NCBI GenBank assembly: GCA_035544395.1
Contig: DATKFM010000215.1
Coordinates: forward strand, 1-8,671
Direction: 5' to 3'
DNA: 8,671 nt
Source of the DNA: DATKFM01 sp035544395
GTDB taxonomy: Bacteria; Pseudomonadota; Alphaproteobacteria; Dongiales; Dongiaceae
Of the stretch, positions 6,865 to 8,671 are shown one piece after another. Both the position numbers and the translations under genes were made by a program. Under the pieces are notes generated by a model that was given only the letters and a program-made list of their open reading frames with translations, was not told the origin of the DNA and ran no database searches. Numbering within the stretch: position 1 is the first letter of the stretch; every line of letters starts with the position of its first letter.

Positions 6865-7809
6865 TTACAGCTGAAATTCGGCCATCGCCGCGCGCGGGAT
6901 GATCGCGCCGGGATGCTGCACGACGATGGCCGCAAGCTCGTTGCCCTTGCGGGCGGCCGCCAGGGGATTGGTGCCGTTCAAGCGGGCGGCGAGATAGGCG
7001 GCATTGAAGGAATCGCCGGCGGCCGTGGTGTCCAGGGGTTGCGCCACCGCAACGGCCGCGACGTTCTTGGCTGTTGACCCGGCGCTGACATAGCTGCCCT
7101 GCGCACCAAGTTTCACCGCGACTTCGGCAACACCGAGCGCCCGCAGCCTCGCCGCGCATTGGTCCGGCGTGGCATCGCCATAGAGCTTCTGCTCGTCGTC
7201 AAGCGTCGGCAGGCCGATGGTGGCACGGCGCCAGGCCTGGACCATCCACTGCCGGGCGTCATTGACCGAGTGCCAGCCCGCCGGGCGGTAGTTGCTGTCG
7301 AAGGCCACCTGGGCGCCGTGGCCGCGGGCATCGTCGAGCATAGCCATCAGGCTGCGGCGCTGGGCATCGTCGAGGATCGAAAGGGTGATTGCGGAGAAAT
7401 AGATGCAGGCGGCAGCGGCCACGCTATCCTGCAAGGTCTCGGCGCGGCCGTCTTTCAGCATGTCCCGCGCCGCCGCCGCCGCACGGAAGTAAGAAAAGCT
7501 GCGCTCGCCTGCCGCATTGGTCCGGATGATGTAGAGCCCCGGCAACCGCCCGGGCAGCCGCACCACCAGGCTGGTATCGATGCCCTCTGCCTTCCAGGCC
7601 GCGATCATTCGGTCGCTGTAGGCGTCGTCGCCCAGGGCCGTCAGGTAGGATACCTGGAGACCGGAGGCCGCGCCGAGACGGCTGATGTAGAGGGCGGTGT
7701 TCAGGGTATCACCGCCGAAGCCCAGGGTGAGATTCTCGTCATCCCGGTGCCGCAGCTCCATCATGCATTCGCCGATGGAGATGATGTGCTTGCGTGCGGT
7801 CATACGCAT
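6865..7809 (-). CDS. kdgK: 2-dehydro-3-deoxygluconokinase (KDG kinase), PfkB family
   Basis: A 314-residue PfkB/ribokinase-family sugar kinase that should phosphorylate 2-keto-3-deoxygluconate with ATP to KDPG, which an aldolase then splits to pyruvate and glyceraldehyde 3-phosphate. Resemblance to E. coli KdgK is evident along the chain: IGECMMEL at 12-19, FGGDTLNTALYISRLG at 31-46 (substrate side), NRLPGLY-like GRLPGLY at 87-93, YFRAAAAAR at 107-115, FDSNYRP at 170-176, TLDDE at 202-206, the PfkB signature DTTAAGDSF at 260-268 with presumed catalytic Asp266, and GAIIPR at 301-306. It looks cytoplasmic. The ATG at 7809 is preceded by AAGG with 5-nt spacing; a second ATG two codons in is also possible. 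It lies 144 nt ahead of the repressor gene in the same direction. Other PfkB sugar kinases are the alternative call, but the KDG-kinase motif set fits best. Confidence 0.88.
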   Translation of the reverse strand: MRMTARKHIISIGECMMELRHRDDENLTLGFGGDTLNTALYISRLGAASGLQVSYLTALGDDAYSDRMIAAWKAEGIDTSLVVRLPGRLPGLYIIRTNAAGERSFSYFRAAAAARDMLKDGRAETLQDSVAAAACIYFSAITLSILDDAQRRSLMAMLDDARGHGAQVAFDSNYRPAGWHSVNDARQWMVQAWRRATIGLPTLDDEQKLYGDATPDQCAARLRALGVAEVAVKLGAQGSYVSAGSTAKNVAAVAVAQPLDTTAAGDSFNAAYLAARLNGTNPLAAARKGNELAAIVVQHPGAIIPRAAMAEFQL

Positions 7810-7889
7810 TTATGCCTTACGCCTGCGGCCATTCCGCGGGGAGAGACGGGTAAGTCTGGTTGAAAGGATTGCTCTCCCCGAAACAGGCC

Positions 7890-7914
7890 CGCCGCTGGAC
7901 TTCATCCAGCGGCG
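7890..7914 (-). terminator. Terminator-like hairpin upstream of kdgK
   Basis: A 10-bp perfect stem (7890-7899 with 7905-7914) closes on a 5-nt loop. Read on the minus strand it is followed by GGCCTGTTT, so the U-tract is weak and offset. It could limit read-through from the leftward promoter near 8218 into kdgK, or act in the kdgK leader. It begins 81 nt upstream of the kdgK ATG. Because the tail is poor I treat intrinsic termination as possible rather than shown. Confidence 0.4.
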
Positions 7915-8161
7915 CGGGCGAATCCGAGCGATGAACCCCATGTCCAGCGGGAATTTTCCGCAAGTCAAACCTCGGCCCGATCCAGCAGGGAGTGGCAGGG
8001 CAAGACAAAACGCAAAGGCGCGAAGACGCAAAGAAGGCTTGAGGCTGGTGATAGCCATGCCCTCCGTTTCTCCGCGCCTTTGCGTCCGTGCGGTTCATTA
8101 AGTGTAAAGCTGGCACGCCATCGGCCCGCCATCCAGCGAGACTACGAATCCGTGCGCTGGA
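7893..8161. repeat. Five copies of TCCAGCG in both orientations
   Basis: The 7-mer TCCAGCG occurs at 7905-7911, 7943-7949 and 8132-8138, and its complement CGCTGGA at 7893-7899 and 8155-8161. Copies pair locally into two hairpins (7890-7914, and 8131-8138 with 8155-8162). The copy at 7943-7950 could compete for the same partner as 7905-7912. Five copies in about 270 non-coding bases is more than chance would give for a 7-mer; purpose unknown. Confidence 0.45.
8010..8085. repeat. Intergenic inverted repeat with GCAAAG-rich arms
   Basis: The left arm ACGCAAAGGCGCG (8010-8022) is perfectly complementary to CGCGCCTTTGCGT (8073-8085). The left side carries a second CGCAAAG (8027-8033), and the intervening 50 nt include a small GGCT/AGCC stem (8043-8056). 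Arms of this GCAAAGGCGC...GACGCAAAG style recur in intergenic DNA of many bacterial genomes to my knowledge, so this is probably one copy of a dispersed palindromic repeat. On the minus strand the right-hand end of the fold is followed by TTTTGTCTT, so it may also terminate leftward transcripts. Confidence 0.6.
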
Positions 8162-8162
8162 T
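8131..8162 (-). other. Small hairpin in the kdgK upstream region
   Basis: ATCCAGCG (8131-8138) and CGCTGGAT (8155-8162) form a perfect 8-bp stem around a 16-nt loop. It lies about 55 nt downstream of the leftward -10 box at 8218-8223 and would be part of any RNA made from it. No further function is apparent. Confidence 0.4.
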
Positions 8163-8217
8163 CCATGCCAAGCGAAAACCCTTCTCGCAGCTGGCCTACA
8201 GGTTGCGGGAACTACGC

Positions 8218-8246
8218 ATTATACGTTAATTTTGCCGGGAAATCAA
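8218..8246 (-). promoter_or_regulatory. Leftward sigma-70-like promoter
   Basis: On the minus strand TTGATT (8246-8241) and a consensus TATAAT (8223-8218) are separated by exactly 17 nt, in an AT-rich island within GC-rich DNA. A transcript should begin near 8211. It lies just after the stop of the zinc-ribbon gene and about 400 nt before kdgK, so it drives either kdgK with a long structured leader or an independent short RNA. No experimental support is available here. Confidence 0.5.
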
Positions 8247-8297
8247 GTCGTGCGCAGAGGCGCCCAGCTGACGCCAGAGTGTGATCACCCTTGCAGT

Positions 8298-8525
8298 TCA
8301 GCACCGGCTGGCGCGGCCGGACCGATTGGCAATCAGCGTGGCCAAGGTTTCGGCGAACAGCTGCGCATATTCCTCAGAGGCATTCTGCACGGACTGTGCC
8401 GGCAGGATTACGTCCTCCAGCGGGAACAGGCACTGGCAGCGCATGCAGTAGGGGCGGAACTTACCAGCCACCGCTGCGAGATTTACGAATTCCACCGTGG
8501 CGCAATTTCGGCAAACGAGGTTCAT
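8298..8525 (-). CDS. Small zinc-ribbon-like hypothetical protein
   Basis: A 75-residue protein that I do not recognise as a named family. It has two CxxC knuckles, CRNC at 5-8 and CMRC at 27-30, 18 residues apart, with an extra Cys32 and a C-terminal Cys75. That layout is typical of a zinc ribbon or rubredoxin-like metal site. The second half (about 46-68) is Ala/Leu/Glu-rich and probably helical. I chose the ATG at 8525 because it has AGGGG at 8531-8535 with 5-nt spacing; the frame also has an ATG at 8558, 11 codons earlier, without comparable support. No signal peptide or membrane segment is seen. It is separated from the sugar locus by 488 bp and is divergent to a plus-strand gene at the right edge, so a role in sugar import is not implied. 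Nucleic-acid or protein binding through the ribbon is a guess only. Confidence 0.6.
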   Translation of the reverse strand: MNLVCRNCATVEFVNLAAVAGKFRPYCMRCQCLFPLEDVILPAQSVQNASEEYAQLFAETLATLIANRSGRASRC

Positions 8526-8580
8526 GGTATCCCCTAAGATCGAGAGCCGATGTCCCACACCAACCCCGCCGGGAGGTGCG

Positions 8581-8671
8581 ATGTTCCATTCCAGGGCAAC
8601 AGACGAGAAGCCCCGGGGCGGGGGGCACCGGGGCTTCGGAGGTCACTATGACTGGTCAGCGCGCAAAACTC
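8581..8671 (+). CDS. Possible partial gene, upstream start option
   Basis: An ATG at 8581 follows GGGAGG (8571-8576) by 4 nt and opens a frame with no stop to the window end (30 codons seen). The peptide is Gly/Arg-rich in the middle (PRGGGHRGFGGHYDW). It contains the GC-rich hairpin sequence, so the composition may come from that structure rather than from coding. It competes with the other start at 8648 in a different frame; at most one need be the main gene, although a short upstream frame is also possible. No family can be assigned. Confidence 0.3.
   Translation, partial: MFHSRATDEKPRGGGHRGFGGHYDWSARKT
8607..8637 (+). other. GC-rich hairpin before a ribosome binding site
   Basis: GAAGCCCCGG (8607-8616) pairs perfectly with CCGGGGCTTC (8628-8637) around an 11-nt loop made mostly of G. 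On the plus strand it is followed at once by GGAGG (8638-8642) and an ATG at 8648. No T-run follows on either strand, so it is not a standard intrinsic terminator despite the terminator-like AAGCCCCGG arm. Position suggests a 5'-leader structure that could influence ribosome access. Confidence 0.5.
8648..8671 (+). CDS. Possible partial gene cut by window edge, downstream start option
   Basis: An ATG at 8648 is preceded by GGAGG (8638-8642) with a 5-nt spacer, close to ideal. Only eight codons (MTGQRAKL) are present before the window ends, so no function can be given. This start leaves 122 bp for promoters between it and the divergent zinc-ribbon gene, which I find slightly more plausible than the 55 bp left by the start at 8581. 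Confidence 0.35.

Noticed and set aside
7159..7863. A 234-codon plus-strand frame opposite kdgK, and frames at 7697-8101 and 8088-8537
   Set aside because: They lie antisense to kdgK, across the repeat region, or antisense to the zinc-ribbon gene, show no motif, and have low-information Arg/His/Ala-rich translations.
8526..8558. Longer N-terminus for the zinc-ribbon protein starting at 8558
   Set aside because: The ATG at 8525 has a better placed AGGGG, and the CxxC motif begins four residues after it, which fits the shorter form.

Overview
The window reads as a high-GC proteobacterial chromosome segment. Alphaproteobacteria is my best guess, from the G/C-rich third positions and the style of the transporter and regulator proteins; I cannot place a genus by eye. 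There is no transposase, integrase, phage gene, rRNA, tRNA or CRISPR array.

Region 1 (1-509): a DUF3237 family gene on the plus strand. It converges on the operon with only 3 nt between the two stop codons.

Region 2 (513-7809, all minus strand; listed in transcription order, right to left): a 2-keto-3-deoxygluconate kinase (kdgK), a LacI-family repressor, then a complete ribose/galactose-type ABC importer. The importer consists of a binding protein with a membrane-anchor-like N-terminus, a tandem-domain ATPase and two different permeases. The ATPase and second-permease genes overlap by GTGA, and the permease genes are 3 nt apart. A long RNA hairpin lies between the binding-protein and ATPase genes. 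A perfect 16-bp LacI-type palindrome touches the repressor's ribosome binding site. The simplest reading is a sugar or sugar-acid uptake unit whose substrate is converted to KDG and phosphorylated by KdgK to KDPG, an Entner-Doudoroff intermediate. The enzymes that would make KDG and cleave KDPG are not in the window, so the substrate stays open.

Region 3 (7810-8297): a 488-bp gene-free stretch rich in structure. It holds a terminator-like hairpin, a 76-bp inverted repeat with GCAAAG-rich arms, a 7-mer present five times in both orientations, and a good sigma-70-like promoter pointing left.

Region 4 (8298-8671): a small CxxC...CxxC zinc-ribbon-like protein on the minus strand. Divergent from it is the start of a plus-strand gene cut by the window edge, preceded by a GC-rich hairpin and offering two competing start sites.

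Most of the window is a conventional carbohydrate import locus. The less explained parts are the 7810-8297 intergenic region, the binding protein's N-terminus and the right-hand edge.
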